Source of the DNA: Limnoraphis robusta CS-951
GTDB lineage: Bacteria; Cyanobacteriota; Cyanobacteriia; Cyanobacteriales; Microcoleaceae
Assembly: GCF_000972705.2 (NCBI RefSeq)
Contig: NZ_LATL02000101.1
Span: 26,658-90,657, forward strand
Direction of reading: 5' to 3'
Length of the DNA stretch: 64,000 nucleotides
Shown here: one piece after another, positions 45,307 through 55,010 of the stretch
How positions within the stretch are numbered: position 1 is the first letter of the stretch
Layout of the letters: every line of letters starts with the position of its first letter
Translations under genes and position numbers: made by a program
Notes under the pieces: generated by a model
The model's input: only the letters and a program-made list of their open reading frames with translations
What the model was told of the DNA's origin: nothing
The model's database searches: none

Positions 45307-46524
45307 TTAATTGTCGGAATCCGTTTTTTGTTCGGGTTTTTGAGCCGCTTCTTTGAACTCGGGATCTGGAGGATTTGGACGTTTCAGCGTGGGATTTTCA
45401 TCAACTACTAAAGAGGGTTGTGAAAGGATTTCTTCTGAAGAATCATCCGGTTGAAGGGTTTGCGGTTCATCAGCAATTGATGAGGTTTCAGAAGCCGATT
45501 TCATCGTCTCAAAGGGACTGGTTTGCGAGGTTTCGGGTTCGACGGTAATCGTAATTTCCTGCACTTCGACGGCGGATGCTGTTTCTATTACTGAGTCAGG
45601 ATCGATGTCTGTTTCTGTTAGTTCCAAGACTTCGGTTTCTGCTGCTGGGGTTTCTTTGGGTTCTGAAGTTACATTTTCTTTAACGACAACGGTTTCTGTG
45701 ATTTCTGGTTCAACTGTGGGTTCTTCGGTTTGAGTTTCCGAGAGCGGTTGGGGTTGATTTTCTTCTGAGGTTTTGACCGGAGAAACGGCAGGAGAAGGTG
45801 GGTTTTTACTGCGATTAAATAAGCCTGTAATAGCGCGAAAAACGCGGGATAACCGTTGGGGTTGAGGAGGAGTTTGAGAGGGGGTTTGAGGTTGAGGAGT
45901 TGTTTCTATTTTCTCCTCTATGATTTCGTCTTCAAATTCGATTTCTGAAACAGAAAGGGGTGCGGGTTCTGGTTCTTCTGTTGCGGGTTTTTCTTCTTCA
46001 ATTTTCGTTTCCGAGAGCGGTGTAGTTTCTAGTTCTATTTTCTCGGGTGAGACTGAAGGCAGAACTTCTTCTAAAACTACCGGGGGTTCTGGGGGAACAG
46101 GGGCTTTTTCGGGTTCAGTCTCAACGGGTTCAGGCGGGGTTTGAAGCGCAACAGGAGACTGATCTAATGTTGGCATCATGGGGGCTGATGTCACGGGTTG
46201 ATCGTTGGCAACTACAAATAAACTGCTGACTTTTTCTTGCAGTTTTGGGGGAACAGGGGTTTGTTGGGATGCGGGAGTAACGGCGCGACGCAAATACAGG
46301 GTTTGCCCACCAAACCAAATTAGTAAGGCGACACTGGCAATTTGGCCCAGCAGAACCGCTCCTGTGATGCGTCCAGCACAGAGCCACAAAATCAGGGCGT
46401 AAAAGAAACCAACGCCACTCCAGAAGAAGTCGTTCTTGCGATGAACTTCTGGAAAAAAGAAGGCGGCCATGTAAACGGCGAAGCTCCCCAAACCTACTGC
46501 GATCGCCAGGATATCTGCCAGCAT
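45307..46524 (-). CDS. ycf66: Ycf66-family membrane protein with long acidic tail
   Basis: The 405-residue protein starts with a Ycf66 domain (~1-90): LADILAIAVGLGSFAVYMAA, FFWSGVGFFYALILWLCAG and VALLIWFGGQTLYLRR. Ycf66 is a cyanobacterial/plastid membrane protein of unknown role. The remaining ~300 residues are Pro/Glu/Thr-rich and probably disordered (PPEPVETEPEKAPVPPEPP and similar), longer than the conserved core. Confidence 0.9.
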   Translation of the reverse strand: MLADILAIAVGLGSFAVYMAAFFFPEVHRKNDFFWSGVGFFYALILWLCAGRITGAVLLGQIASVALLIWFGGQTLYLRRAVTPASQQTPVPPKLQEKVSSLFVVANDQPVTSAPMMPTLDQSPVALQTPPEPVETEPEKAPVPPEPPVVLEEVLPSVSPEKIELETTPLSETKIEEEKPATEEPEPAPLSVSEIEFEDEIIEEKIETTPQPQTPSQTPPQPQRLSRVFRAITGLFNRSKNPPSPAVSPVKTSEENQPQPLSETQTEEPTVEPEITETVVVKENVTSEPKETPAAETEVLELTETDIDPDSVIETASAVEVQEITITVEPETSQTSPFETMKSASETSSIADEPQTLQPDDSSEEILSQPSLVVDENPTLKRPNPPDPEFKEAAQKPEQKTDSDN

Positions 46525-46936
46525 TGAACCCTCCAGCCTATCGACAAATCTCTACTGAATCATTTTACAGGGCTGTGGTCGTTCGCGTCAGCTTTTGGGT
46601 GAGGGAATTAGCGGAAACGGGTAGGTTGATCTGATTTTTTCTCGTTTGGAGCAAAAATTTTAAGGATTACTTAAGAATTAATTGCTGCTCGCCAATAATT
46701 AGACAAATTCCCTTAAAGTGTGGGAGTTACGGTTACAACTCCTTTGCCGAAAAATCCCAACTTATTTTTGATGGCTATTTTTGGCCCTTTGAGAAATCTG
46801 CGGAAAATCGGGGGCGGTGACTTATATCACAAGTGAGGGGTTAATTGAGTCATTTCAGATTTTGAAGTAATTTTCTATGATTCAAGGGTACATCTAAGTT
46901 AAGTGCCGTAGAAAAGTGTTTGGGGAGGAGTTGATT
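46525..46936. other. Intergenic region, divergent promoters
   Basis: The ~410 bp between ycf66 and the next plus-strand ORF hold no gene I can support. AT-rich stretches around 46660-46710 and 46850-46900 may hold promoters. The last 15 bases contain a strong gaggag ribosome-binding site. Confidence 0.4.
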
Positions 46937-47098
46937 ATGTTTGAGAAACTATTGCTAGCGGCAATCATCACTTTCAGTCTTTACTTTAATTCTAAGATTG
47001 AGTGGCCGCGTCCGATGAATCCTTTACAATTGCAAGCACAAGCCCCTCAAGCTCAACTGTTGAAAATACTGATGTTTCAAAATTTCAATGTTCAGTAA
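46937..47098 (+). CDS. Small secreted or membrane peptide
   Basis: Fifty-three codons from ATG at 46937, with gggaggag 7 bp before it. MFEKLLLAAIITFSLYF is a hydrophobic start, followed by a Gln/Ala/Pro-rich tail (NPLQLQAQAPQAQLL). Similar tiny cyanobacterial proteins start ML/FEKLLLA, but I cannot name a family. A hairpin follows downstream. Confidence 0.5.
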   Translation: MFEKLLLAAIITFSLYFNSKIEWPRPMNPLQLQAQAPQAQLLKILMFQNFNVQ

Positions 47099-47151
47099 GC
47101 GGTTGTGACTTGCGTGTTTTTACTAGGGAAACGATTTAGATAGGTGATCAA

Positions 47152-47182
47152 ATGCAGATCGGCTTACATCTGCATGATTTTC
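47152..47182 (+). terminator. Hairpin downstream of the small ORF
   Basis: atgcagat (47152-47159) pairs perfectly with atctgcat (47168-47175), with an 8-nt loop and then gattttct. It lies 54 bp after the small-ORF stop. The T-run is short, so this is a moderate call. Confidence 0.5.
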
Positions 47183-47328
47183 TAGTATTTGTATAGATCC
47201 CTCCTCGCCTGGCTCTGCCTTCTTAAGAAAAGTCTCATCTAAGCTTCATTGGTAACTTAGGGTCTTTAGTTAGTCTGGGAAGTAGATTAAATCAAAAATT
47301 CTTCCAATTCACAGGAGTTGCAAAAATA

Positions 47329-48162
47329 ATGGTTTCTATGACTCGGAAAATAACTCGGACTCCGGCTAAAACTCAAAAGGATCAGAATGTTGTTCATTTT
47401 TTAAGTGATTGGCAGTGGGTTAAACAACTAAAGCTTGGCTTAGTCGAAGATCGCTTCTGCTTGTACCTACAAGAACTGACTCCTCTAACTACATTAGATT
47501 CTCGCCGATATTGTGAAGTTTCACTTCGTTTAAAAACCGAAAAAAATCAATTGATTTATCCCGCTCTTTTTCTTCCCCTAGCAGAACGTTATAACTTGAG
47601 CCATAAAATTGATCAGTGGGTTATTAAAAACCTATTTGAACAGTTGGTACAAGCTCCTGATAAAATTAAAGAAAACTATCGCTTTGCTCTGAATGTATCT
47701 GCTGCTAACTTAAAAGATTATCGCTTTTTTGAATCCATTTACGCTCAAGTGAGCGAATTTGAACTGTCACCGGACATGATCTGCTTTGAAATTTCTGAGC
47801 GTGTTGCTTTGGCGAATTTAAGACTGGCTTCTGATTTAATTACTGATTTGCAAACTCAGGGTTATTGTTGTGCTTTGGATAATTGTGGCAGCAATATGTC
47901 CTCTTTCACCTATCTCCAGTATCTGCCCGTAGATTACTTAAAGATTTCTGAAAGATTTGTCAAAAATATGAATCAAGATATCACAGATAAAGCCATTGTT
48001 GAACTGATTAATTATATCGGTCAAAGTATGGGTTTACAAGTGATTGCTAAAGGGGTAGAAAATCAGGAAATCTTTAATGAGGTGAAAGCGTTAGACTTGG
48101 ACTATGCCCAAGGTTACTATCTTTCTCAACCTCAGCCGATGAACCTCTATCGTTTAGTCTAG
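47329..48162 (+). CDS. Degenerate EAL-domain protein
   Basis: The 277-residue protein has one EAL domain (~25-277) and no GGDEF or sensor domain. The EAL site is altered: EVSLRL for EALLR, LDNCGSN for the DDFGTG loop (second Asp is Asn), and IAKGVEN for AEGVE. The Asn (LNVSAANL), Glu (FEISE) and Lys (YLKIS) positions remain. It is therefore probably a c-di-GMP-binding or otherwise non-catalytic protein. Start ATG at 47329, or the second Met three codons on. It stands alone, ~170 bp before the M48 gene. Confidence 0.85.
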   Translation: MVSMTRKITRTPAKTQKDQNVVHFLSDWQWVKQLKLGLVEDRFCLYLQELTPLTTLDSRRYCEVSLRLKTEKNQLIYPALFLPLAERYNLSHKIDQWVIKNLFEQLVQAPDKIKENYRFALNVSAANLKDYRFFESIYAQVSEFELSPDMICFEISERVALANLRLASDLITDLQTQGYCCALDNCGSNMSSFTYLQYLPVDYLKISERFVKNMNQDITDKAIVELINYIGQSMGLQVIAKGVENQEIFNEVKALDLDYAQGYYLSQPQPMNLYRLV

Positions 48163-48329
48163 AGATTAGCAGGTTTAAAACTTAAATGCTAACTCTAGAT
48201 GATCCTCATATTCTACTCAAAATCTGAGCGAGTCGTGACCTTTGTCCGTCTCGTTCAACTCTCGTAAAAGAAAATTTTTCTGCTTTTATTTTACTCTTAT
48301 TAAAGCTTAATCTTATCACAGGTTTCATC

Positions 48330-49178
48330 ATGTATAAACTATTTTTAGTCAAGCCTAGATTGTTTCATCGCCGTTGGTTTTATCCTCTGCTGTCGATTTG
48401 CACAGCATTAACATTTTGGCTCAGTTCACTTCCGGCTGTACAAGCAATTCCGATTGAAAAATTGATTTTTCATGGCGTGAGAATTCTTCAGCTTTCCACG
48501 ATTTCTGAGCGTCAAGAAATTGCTCTTGGAAAACAGATAAATGATAGCATGGTAGGGCGAGAATTTAAACTCTATCGTAGTCCGGCTTTAACGCAATATG
48601 TAGATTTGATTGGTCAACGGTTAGTAAAAGTGAGTGAACGTCCTGATATTCCTTATACTTTTCAAGTCGTTGATAATGATGGCGTTAATGCTTTTGCAAC
48701 GATGGGCGGTTTTGTTTATGTTCATAAAGGGTTGATTTTAGCCGCAGACAATGAAGCGGAATTAGCCAGTGTGATTTCTCACGAAATTTCTCATATTGTT
48801 GGGCAGCATTCTCTCAAACAAATGCGTCAAATTGCCATTGCTCAAGGATTAGCTTCTGCGGCAGGATTAGATAATAATTTAGCGGGGCAAATTGGGGTAG
48901 AATTGGCATTAAGACGCCCGAATAGTCGAGAGGCTGAGTATGAAGCAGATCGCTTAGGAATTATCGCTTTAGGGCGGGCTGGATATGTTCAACAAGCTGC
49001 TGTAGATTTTATGGAAAAATTGCTCGGAAGTGGTTCTCCCCCAACGATTTTAAGCACTCATCCGGCGACTTCAGATCGAATTAAGACGCTACAACAATAT
49101 ATCGATCCGAGTCTAGCTGAAAGGGGAGTTGGGATGAATAGTAGTGCTTATCAGGAGGTTGTCCGACGTCTGATGTAA
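48330..49178 (+). CDS. M48-family metalloprotease (BepA/LoiP-like)
   Basis: The 282-residue protein has an N-terminal signal or anchor segment (FYPLLSICTALTFWLSSLPA) and an M48 domain with the zinc motif ISHEISHIVGQHS, FATMGGFVYVHKGLIL before it and the third ligand in NSREAEYEADRLG. Such periplasmic proteases degrade or assemble misfolded outer-membrane proteins. All three zinc ligands are present. The protein lacks the TPR extension of BepA. Confidence 0.92.
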   Translation: MYKLFLVKPRLFHRRWFYPLLSICTALTFWLSSLPAVQAIPIEKLIFHGVRILQLSTISERQEIALGKQINDSMVGREFKLYRSPALTQYVDLIGQRLVKVSERPDIPYTFQVVDNDGVNAFATMGGFVYVHKGLILAADNEAELASVISHEISHIVGQHSLKQMRQIAIAQGLASAAGLDNNLAGQIGVELALRRPNSREAEYEADRLGIIALGRAGYVQQAAVDFMEKLLGSGSPPTILSTHPATSDRIKTLQQYIDPSLAERGVGMNSSAYQEVVRRLM

Positions 49179-49332
49179 TCCCTAAAATAGTAAAGATCAT
49201 CTGAAAAACTTCTTAACATAGAAAAATGATCAAAAGTGGTCTTCTGTCCGTTACAATAGGTTAGATTCATAAACGACTCTTCGGCAAAAAAATAGAGGTG
49301 TTTTGAGTCTAACCTGAATATCAGATGATCCT

Positions 49333-50466
49333 ATGAACAGCTATTTTGACAGCGAACAGAAGGGAAATATTTTAATTGTTGACGATCTACCGGATAACTT
49401 GCGTTTGTTGTCTGAGACGTTAAGTGAACGGGGCTATGAAGTTCAGTGTGCAATTAATGGTAAACTGGCATTAATGGCTGTTGAAAATGCTCCCCCAGAT
49501 TTGATTTTACTGGATATTAAAATGCCTGGACTAGATGGCTATGAAGTGTGTACCGAACTCAAATCTCAAGCCAGTACCTCATCTATTCCGGTAATCTTTT
49601 TAAGTGCTTTAGATGATGTTTTTGATAAGGTGAAAGCTTTTAGTGTGGGAGGGGTAGACTATGTGAGTAAACCTTTTCAAGTTGAGGAAGTGTTAGCCCG
49701 TGTGGAAAATCAACTCACGATTTGTCGCCTCCAAAAACAACTCCAACGTCAAAATCAAAAGTTACATCAGTTAAACGAAGATTTAGCCCATTCTAACCAA
49801 GAACTTGAACAGTTTGCTTATATTGTTTCTCACGATTTACAACAACCGCTACAAACGATTACAGGTTTTGCTGAATTGATGCTTTCTTTAAAGTCAGAAA
49901 TTAATCTAGAGGAAGAAGTAGACGAATATGTGGTTCCGATTTTAGAAGAAGGAATTCGGATGCAGGAGTTGATTAAAAACTTATTAGAATATAGTAGAGT
50001 TGGAACAAAACGCCGAAAACTGCAACCGATTGATTGTCATCTAATTTTAGCAGAAACGCTTAAAAATCTTCATAATTCTATAGAACAAAGTCAAGCGATT
50101 ATTACGCATCAAACTTTACCTACAGTTAAAGCTGATAAAATTCAACTCGGACAATTGTTTCAAAACTTGATTGGTAATGGGATAAAATATCGTCGTCCCG
50201 GTGTTCTCCCTCAAGTGACGATTTCGGCTGAACAAAAACAACAAGAATGGCTGTTTACCATTCAAGATAATGGAATTGGCATAAAACCCGATTACTTTGA
50301 ACGAATTTTTCAAATTTTTCAACGTTTACATACGGTTCAAGACTATCCCGGTACTGGAATCGGTTTAGCCATTTGTAAGAAAATTGTTGAACGTCATGGG
50401 GGACGAATTTGGGTGGAATCTGAGTTCGGGATGGGGACAACTTTTTACTTTACTATTCCTGTTTAA
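49333..50466 (+). CDS. Response regulator-histidine kinase hybrid
   Basis: The 377-residue protein has a receiver domain (ILIVDDLPDNLRLL, phospho-Asp in LILLDIKMPGLDGYEV, YVSKPF), a coiled-coil linker, HisKA with IVSHDLQQPLQTITGF, and HATPase (N box NLIGNGIKYR, DNGIGIKPDYFERIF, GTGIGLAICKKIV). Receiver at the N-terminus suggests it takes a phosphate from an upstream kinase; it resembles phytochrome-associated HisKA kinases. The second kinase starts 10 bp later, so the two form a signalling pair. Confidence 0.93.
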   Translation: MNSYFDSEQKGNILIVDDLPDNLRLLSETLSERGYEVQCAINGKLALMAVENAPPDLILLDIKMPGLDGYEVCTELKSQASTSSIPVIFLSALDDVFDKVKAFSVGGVDYVSKPFQVEEVLARVENQLTICRLQKQLQRQNQKLHQLNEDLAHSNQELEQFAYIVSHDLQQPLQTITGFAELMLSLKSEINLEEEVDEYVVPILEEGIRMQELIKNLLEYSRVGTKRRKLQPIDCHLILAETLKNLHNSIEQSQAIITHQTLPTVKADKIQLGQLFQNLIGNGIKYRRPGVLPQVTISAEQKQQEWLFTIQDNGIGIKPDYFERIFQIFQRLHTVQDYPGTGIGLAICKKIVERHGGRIWVESEFGMGTTFYFTIPV

Positions 50467-50476
50467 GCCAAATAAA

Positions 50477-53140
50477 ATGATGATGAACTCCGAAAATCTA
50501 ACGATTCAAACCCTAACAGAAACGCTAAAACAAGCCGAAGCCGCTCTTTTAGAAAGTGAAAATCGGTTTCGAGATTTGTTTCATTTAGCCCCCATTGGAA
50601 TGGCTGAAGTCTCACTCGAGGGGCAGTTTTTAGAGGTGAATTCATCTTTTTGTCAGTTTGTTGGCTACAGTCGAAAAGAACTCATGCGGAAGGGATTTAA
50701 TCAGATTACTCATCCCCATGATCGAGATGTGAGTATGGATTATTTTGCTCGATTGATTCGCGGAGAATTTAAGCAATATAACCTGGAAAAACGCTATCGT
50801 CACAAAGAAGGACATTGGATTTATGGGATTCTTCACTGTTATCTCCGACTAGATGCAGCCGGAAATCCGCTTTCAGTGATTACACAAGTTCAGGATATTA
50901 CTGAATATAAAAAAATAGAAGAAGATCTCAAACAACAGAAAGAATATTTGCGTTTGGTTTTAGATAATATTCCCCAACAAGTGTTTTGGAAAGATACCAA
51001 TTTAGTGTTTAAAGGCTGTAACAAAAAATGGGCTGAATACGCTCAGTTAGAAAGTCCAGAGTTTGTGATTGGGAAAACGGATTATGATCTCTTTAAAGAT
51101 TCACAAATTGCTGAATTTTATCGCAGCCAAGATCGGCGAGTGATGGCTTCAAAAAAACCAGAACTCAATGTGATCGCCCGTAAACAAAAACCCTCCGCAG
51201 ATGGGAGACAAATTTGGCTCGATGTGAGTCGAGTTCCGATGCTAGATGCGGACGGATATGTGATTGGGATTATTGGGGTTTTAGAAGATATTACTGAACA
51301 AAAAGAGATTGATGAAAAGCTGCGATTGACTCAATTCTCGATTGATAAATCGATAGATTATGTGCTATTTACTGATATCAATGCTCGATTTTTTTATACG
51401 AATGAAGCGGCGACAAAAACCCTGGGATATTCTAGGGATGAATTTCTTAAAATGCAAGTGAAGGATATTGATCCGAATGCGTCTGAAAATCAATGGTCTA
51501 TTTGTTGGGAGAATTTAAAACAACAGGGTTCAATTACCTTTGAGTCCATTCATCAAACAAAGACAGGTGAACAGATTAGTGTTGAAATTACGTTAAGTTA
51601 TTTAGAATATAATCATAAAGAGTATGGTTGTGCTGTGGTGCGAGATATTAGCGAACGCAAACAGGCTGAAATCGCCCTACAACAAGCCAAAGAAGCCGCA
51701 GAAGCCGCCAACCGTTCAAAAAGTGAATTTTTAGCCCGAATGAGTCACGAACTCCGCACACCGTTAAATGCGATTTTGGGTTTTACTCAACTAATGAATC
51801 GTGATCTCAAACGCAAACAATCCGTTTTACTCCAAGATCATCAAGAACATCTAGAAATCATTAGTCGCAGTGGCGAACATTTGCTAAATCTGATTAATGA
51901 TGTGTTGGAAATGTCGAAAATTGAGTCGGGTCGAATTTCGCTCAATTCTACCAGCTTTGATTTACTGAAACTGCTACATTGTCTCAAAGATATGTTGGAA
52001 TTGAAGGCAAAATCAAAAGGATTAGAGTTAGAGTTTGAAATAGATTCAGATGTGCCGCAATATATCCAAACGGATGAAAGTAAACTCCGTCAAGTGTTAA
52101 TCAATTTGTTGGGAAATGCGATTAAATTTACCGAAAAAGGGACTGTGAGACTTAGAGTTAAAACTCAGGAGTTCAAACAACCCAACACCCTGATTTTTGA
52201 GGTAGAAGATACGGGATTCGGTATTTCTCCAGAAGAACTTAATAATGTTTTTGAACCGTTTTTACAAACAGAAACGGGTCGCAACTCTCAACAGGGTACG
52301 GGTTTAGGTTTATCAATTAGCCGACAATTTATTAAGCTGATGGGCGGAGAAATTACGGTTAGCAGTCAATTATATCAAGGAACTTGCTTTCAATTTAATA
52401 TCAAATTTAAAGCCGCTAATGCTTCTCAAATTCCATCAAAAACGGTTAGCAGACAAGCGATTGGACTGGCTGCAAATCAACAAACTTATCGGATTTTAGT
52501 GGTTGATGATAACTGGACAAATCGCCAACTGGTGATCAAATTATTGAAACCGCTAGGCTTTGAACTTCAAGAAGCTGAAAATGGTCAAGAGGCGATTATC
52601 ATGTGGGAGAAATGGCAACCGCATTTGATTTTTATGGATATGCGAATGCCTGTGATGGATGGCTATGAAGCGACTCAATATATTAAACAACATTTGCAAG
52701 GTCAAGCCACGGTTATTATTGCTTTGACGGCTAGTGTTTTTCAAGAAGATCGAACGGTTATTTTATCCGCAGGTTGTGATGATTTTGTTCGTAAACCTTT
52801 CCGAGTTGAAGTGTTGTTTGATAAGATAGCTAAACATTTAGGGGTCAAGTTTTTATATGAGGAAAATACCACTATTAATGGCTGTGAAAATCTCCCCCTT
52901 CCTCAACAAATTATCCTCACTCACCCCTCTCAATTGACTCCCGAAGGATTAGCAGTCATGCCGCCAACCTGGAGACAAGACTTACATCAAGCCGCCACGA
53001 AACTCAATCAAAAGTTAGTTGCTGAAGTCATTAGTCAAATTCCCGAAACTCATGGTTCTCTGGCTGAAATGTTAACCCAATTGACGAATGATTTTAGATA
53101 TGATGTGATCATTGAATTGACTTCAAACACTCAGAAATAA
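50477..53140 (+). CDS. PAS-PAS-PAS hybrid histidine kinase with receiver
   Basis: The 887-residue protein (ATG at 50477) has three PAS domains (FRDLFHLAPIGMAEVS; VLDNIPQQVFWKDTNLV; KSIDYVLFTDINARFF), HisKA with the phospho-His in MSHELRTPLNAILGF, HATPase (FEVEDTGFGISPEELNNVF), and a C-terminal receiver with DDNWTNRQLVIKL and the phospho-Asp in FMDMRMPVMDGYEA. The final ~90 residues are helical (PPTWRQDLHQAATKLNQKLV) without a clear HPt His. It is soluble (no membrane helices) and follows the first kinase by 10 bp. Confidence 0.93.
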   Translation: MMMNSENLTIQTLTETLKQAEAALLESENRFRDLFHLAPIGMAEVSLEGQFLEVNSSFCQFVGYSRKELMRKGFNQITHPHDRDVSMDYFARLIRGEFKQYNLEKRYRHKEGHWIYGILHCYLRLDAAGNPLSVITQVQDITEYKKIEEDLKQQKEYLRLVLDNIPQQVFWKDTNLVFKGCNKKWAEYAQLESPEFVIGKTDYDLFKDSQIAEFYRSQDRRVMASKKPELNVIARKQKPSADGRQIWLDVSRVPMLDADGYVIGIIGVLEDITEQKEIDEKLRLTQFSIDKSIDYVLFTDINARFFYTNEAATKTLGYSRDEFLKMQVKDIDPNASENQWSICWENLKQQGSITFESIHQTKTGEQISVEITLSYLEYNHKEYGCAVVRDISERKQAEIALQQAKEAAEAANRSKSEFLARMSHELRTPLNAILGFTQLMNRDLKRKQSVLLQDHQEHLEIISRSGEHLLNLINDVLEMSKIESGRISLNSTSFDLLKLLHCLKDMLELKAKSKGLELEFEIDSDVPQYIQTDESKLRQVLINLLGNAIKFTEKGTVRLRVKTQEFKQPNTLIFEVEDTGFGISPEELNNVFEPFLQTETGRNSQQGTGLGLSISRQFIKLMGGEITVSSQLYQGTCFQFNIKFKAANASQIPSKTVSRQAIGLAANQQTYRILVVDDNWTNRQLVIKLLKPLGFELQEAENGQEAIIMWEKWQPHLIFMDMRMPVMDGYEATQYIKQHLQGQATVIIALTASVFQEDRTVILSAGCDDFVRKPFRVEVLFDKIAKHLGVKFLYEENTTINGCENLPLPQQIILTHPSQLTPEGLAVMPPTWRQDLHQAATKLNQKLVAEVISQIPETHGSLAEMLTQLTNDFRYDVIIELTSNTQK

Positions 53141-53151
53141 GCTGTGTCCGT

Positions 53152-54459
53152 TTAATGGGAAGCAGCTACTGAACGCTTAACTTTTTCAATCCAGTTGCGA
53201 TGGCTGGCTAAAATCTGAGAAAAAGGAATTGTCGTTTCTGATATTTGCTCGAAGATTGAAGCCGGAACATACTTCGGAAAATAACGATGGAGGGTTTTAT
53301 GGAATATGTTTCTGAGGATAAATTCTACATACAAACGAATAGAAAATGGCAAAGTATAATCTCCCAACTCCACTAAAGCATGACCATCAGCAATTCGACG
53401 GTGGGTAAATTCTTCTAAAACTTTTGCCCAATTTTCATCATATTCATCGAGTAAATGATTCAAAATCGCCACATCTTCTAAAGCGGCATTGCATCCCTGA
53501 CCAATGGAAGGAGAAACGGCATGAGCTGCATCTCCAATTAATAGAATACTATCACGATCATAATATCGATTACATCGAACGGTTAATACACTGGATGGCG
53601 GTCGATTTAGAAATTCTGCGGCTTCTTCTTTTGAGATTAATTGACCGACTTTAGGAAAATTTTCTGCAAAGAAATTTAGAACCTGTTCAGGGCTAGAAAG
53701 ACCAATAATTTGATTGTTATGACGGGGAAAATGAACCACTCCATTAAGTGAGCCATCTTTTTGATGCAAGAGTAATAATGTTGTGCCATCTTGGAGTTGC
53801 CAAACATGAATTTTCTGTGGGTCTAGGGCTTCGTCTGAATGAGCGGTAGAAATAAAAATTGATTTATAGTCATTCGCTACATATTTCTGCTGATATTCAA
53901 ACATTGGTGTATTTAGAAGGCTTGTTCTCACCATTGATCGCGCTCCATCTGCACCCACTAATACATCGTAGTTGACGGTCACTTCTGAGCTTTGAACGGT
54001 TTTATCTTGTTCTGATTTCGATGCAAATATTACTGTTTTTTCTTCTAAGTTAACCCTTGTACAGCGATGATTAAAGTAAACTTTTAGGCGGTGATTTTCT
54101 GAAAATTCAACTAATTTTTCTAACAACACAATTACCAGTTCATTCCGGTCAAGAGTGATTAAAGGTTTTTTTCGCTGTCGAGTCCGAGATTTGCCATTTT
54201 TAGCATGAAACATTGATCCAGTCATCTCTACACTGATCGCCTGAATTGCTTCTTCTAAACCCGCAATTTGACGCAGAGAACTCATTCCCCTTTCACCTAG
54301 AGACAGAGGAAAAGTTCTCCGTTTGGAAAGTTCACTCTGGCGAGGATCACTGCGATATTCATAGATTTCTATCTGGTATTGTTCGGGGCGTCGCAGTAAA
54401 TAATGAGCTAATAATAAACTACTTGGCCCCGCTCCCACGATGACAATTTTTTTGACCAT
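53152..54459 (-). CDS. FAD-dependent monooxygenase (PHBH fold)
   Basis: The 435-residue protein has VVVGAGPSSLLLAHYLL-type FAD binding (IVGAGPSSLLLAHYLLRR), the GD motif VGADGARSMVR and the ribityl-binding LLIGDAAHAVSPSIGQGCNA. The substrate is unknown; relatives include kynurenine 3-monooxygenase-like enzymes. The gene converges with the kinase gene, 12 bp between stops. Start ATG at 54459. Confidence 0.88.
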   Translation of the reverse strand: MVKKIVIVGAGPSSLLLAHYLLRRPEQYQIEIYEYRSDPRQSELSKRRTFPLSLGERGMSSLRQIAGLEEAIQAISVEMTGSMFHAKNGKSRTRQRKKPLITLDRNELVIVLLEKLVEFSENHRLKVYFNHRCTRVNLEEKTVIFASKSEQDKTVQSSEVTVNYDVLVGADGARSMVRTSLLNTPMFEYQQKYVANDYKSIFISTAHSDEALDPQKIHVWQLQDGTTLLLLHQKDGSLNGVVHFPRHNNQIIGLSSPEQVLNFFAENFPKVGQLISKEEAAEFLNRPPSSVLTVRCNRYYDRDSILLIGDAAHAVSPSIGQGCNAALEDVAILNHLLDEYDENWAKVLEEFTHRRIADGHALVELGDYTLPFSIRLYVEFILRNIFHKTLHRYFPKYVPASIFEQISETTIPFSQILASHRNWIEKVKRSVAASH

Positions 54460-54494
54460 GACGACTCCGAATTATTCAAGATCTTTCTTCGAGT

Positions 54495-55007
54495 TTACCA
54501 TCGATAGATAGCATACAGCAATGTTTTAATATTACGATTATTTTCATTGTTGAATTCTCTCACAAACTTCATCCCGATTTTCTCAGCAACACGGCGAGAA
54601 CCGGGATGATTTTCGGGCATATTAGCGTGTAGACTCTCTAATTTTAACACGCTAAACGCATAATCTTTGAGTGCCGTTGCGACTTCGCTGGCATATCCTT
54701 TTCCCCAGTAGAGATAGTGGATAATATAACCCAAGTCGTTAACCCATTCCTCGGCAATTTTTTTCTTTAAAATTCCTGCATCTCCGATAATTTCTGCTGT
54801 TTCTTTTAATTGTATTAAATAACGACCAAACCCTTGCATTTTGTAGCTTTCTAAGGTAAAATTAATCCAGGCTTCGACTTGAGATTGAGTGAACGGTTGC
54901 GGCCAATAACTCATGGTCATGGGGTCAGATAAAAGACTGAAAAGTTTGTCTGTATCATCCGGTTGATATTCTCTGAGAATCAGACGATGGGTTTGTAGTT
55001 TCATCAT
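54495..55007 (-). CDS. GNAT-family N-acetyltransferase (RimJ/RimL type)
   Basis: The 170-residue protein begins LQTHRLILREYQPDDTDKLF and has the acetyl-CoA-binding segment YIIHYLYWGKGYASEVATAL and LESLHANMPENHPGSRRVAE, the RimJ/RimL pattern. Substrate unknown. It ends 35 bp before the FAD monooxygenase start, on the same strand, and the kinase stop lies 3 bp upstream of its ATG. Confidence 0.9.
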   Translation of the reverse strand: MMKLQTHRLILREYQPDDTDKLFSLLSDPMTMSYWPQPFTQSQVEAWINFTLESYKMQGFGRYLIQLKETAEIIGDAGILKKKIAEEWVNDLGYIIHYLYWGKGYASEVATALKDYAFSVLKLESLHANMPENHPGSRRVAEKIGMKFVREFNNENNRNIKTLLYAIYRW

Positions 55008-55010
55008 TTT

